Shown here: piece after piece, positions 63,442-64,000 of the stretch
How positions within the stretch are numbered: the first letter of the stretch is position 1
How the letters are laid out: each line of letters starts with the position of its first letter
DNA from: Pseudomonas eutrophicaquae
Lineage (GTDB): Bacteria; Pseudomonadota; Gammaproteobacteria; Pseudomonadales; Pseudomonadaceae
Length of the DNA stretch: 64,000 nucleotides
Direction of reading: 5' to 3'
NCBI RefSeq assembly: GCF_023544715.1
Contig: NZ_JAMJEZ010000007.1
Coordinates: 62,001 to 126,000 of the forward strand
Position numbers and translations under genes: made by a program
The notes under the pieces: generated by a model
Databases searched by the model: none
Seen by the model: only the letters and a program-made list of their open reading frames with translations
What the model was told of the DNA's origin: nothing

Positions 63442-64000
63442 ATGACCGACTGGAGCCGCCGCCTGCGCCTCAGGCACCTGAATCTGCTGGTCAGCCTCGC
63501 CGACACCGGCAGCCTCAGCGACACCGCCCGCCTCGCCCACACCACGCAGCCAGGCCTCTCGAAGTGGCTCAAGGAGCTGGAGGAGGATGTCGGTGACCCG
63601 CTGTTCGAGCGCCATGCCCGCGGCCTGCGACCCACGGCCCACGGCCAGCTGCTGCTCGACCATGCGCGGCGCATCCTCAGTGAAATCAGCCGCGCCCAGC
63701 ACAACCTGGAAGTGCTGCAGGAAGGCGGCTCGCGCAGCGTGGCGCTGGGCACCTCGCCCGCCGCCGCGCCGCGTCTGGTGCCCGATGCCATCAGCTATTT
63801 CCTGCAGCAGCACCCGCGGGCGCAGGTACAGCTGCAGGAAAACACCATGAATCCCCTGCTCGACAAACTGGAGCGCGGCCAGCTGGATGTGGTGGTCGGC
63901 CGCCTCGACAGCTACCAGCCGCGCCAAGGGCTGTGCAGCGAGATGCTGCACAGCGAGCCGATGCGGGTGGTCGCCCGGGTCGGGCATCCGCTGAGCAGCA
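63442..64000 (+). CDS. LysR-family regulator of the gentisate cluster (cut by window end)
   Basis: The first 186 codons are visible. N-terminal helix-turn-helix (RLRLRHLNLLVSLADTGSLSDTARLAHTTQPGLSKWLKELEEDVG) and the start of the effector domain. Divergent from the dioxygenase operon, so probably its activator responding to gentisate or 3-hydroxybenzoate (inference). ATG 63442 has only a weak AAGG ribosome site. Confidence 0.85.
   Translation, partial: MTDWSRRLRLRHLNLLVSLADTGSLSDTARLAHTTQPGLSKWLKELEEDVGDPLFERHARGLRPTAHGQLLLDHARRILSEISRAQHNLEVLQEGGSRSVALGTSPAAAPRLVPDAISYFLQQHPRAQVQLQENTMNPLLDKLERGQLDVVVGRLDSYQPRQGLCSEMLHSEPMRVVARVGHPLSS

Overview
The window is 64 kb of GC-rich, densely packed bacterial chromosome. 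Gene content, gene order and regulatory signals point to Pseudomonadaceae (Pseudomonas or a close relative). Several blocks match Pseudomonas aeruginosa gene order as I remember it: queA-tgt-yajC-secD-secF, dcd/apbC/metG, rsxABCDGE-nth followed by a PA3496-family gene, and gloA/argG/pyrC/rnt/grxD/argF. The blocks are joined differently here, so the genome is rearranged. I see no prophage, insertion sequence, CRISPR array or rRNA operon. The only tRNA is tRNA-Leu(CAA).

Layout. 0.2-2.4 kb: membrane adenylate cyclase (cyaB-like) and a phosphopantetheinyl transferase. 2.4-7.3 kb: class Ia ribonucleotide reductase nrdA/nrdB behind a 615-bp control region with DnaA-like and NrdR-like sites. 7.3-10.5 kb: a methyltransferase, a tiny membrane protein, a probable CrcZ/CrcX/CrcY-family regulatory RNA with a sigma54 promoter, a secreted CAP-domain protein and small hypotheticals. 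10.7-15.2 kb: rlhA, zapA and its partner, a YebC paralogue, yjdM, GNAT. 15.2-24.8 kb: CHASE-PAS-PAS-GGDEF protein, an rpoS-type sigma factor away from nlpD, dinG, ychJ, two envelope proteins and a penicillin-acylase-family lipoprotein. 24.8-30.2 kb: tRNA queuosine modification and SecDF-YajC. 30.5-34.2 kb: ackA, pta and tRNA-Leu. 34.5-36.8 kb: a repetitive lipoprotein with three internal modules, then an RDD membrane protein. 36.9-47.6 kb: dcd, apbC, metG, the Rsx electron-transport complex, nth and a PA3496-family protein. 47.6-57.9 kb: DUF3833 and chalcone-isomerase-like envelope genes behind a tandem 11-bp operator, gloA, arginine and pyrimidine genes, rnt, grxD, an ABC ATPase, glpD and metR. 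57.9-64 kb: a gentisate-degradation operon with a TRAP transporter, and a divergent LysR gene cut by the window end.

How the parts connect. The gentisate operon encodes ring cleavage, isomerisation and hydrolysis to pyruvate and fumarate, plus a tripartite importer. Its solute-binding gene dctP carries a one-base frameshift and seems to lack about 40 codons near its 3' end, so the importer may be dead. The dctP leader has an AAnAAnAA element beside its Shine-Dalgarno sequence. That is the kind of target Hfq/Crc represses and CrcZ-type RNAs relieve, so the window may hold both an sRNA antagonist and a catabolite-repression target.

Most promising leads: the CrcZ-like RNA with its GTTAC/GTAAC upstream array (8.46-8.97 kb), the tandem CTATACAGGAA operator resembling CarH/LitR-family sites (48.77 kb), three DnaA-like boxes at exact 11-bp spacing upstream of nrdA, and the repetitive lipoprotein. 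All calls come from reading the sequence; no database search was run.
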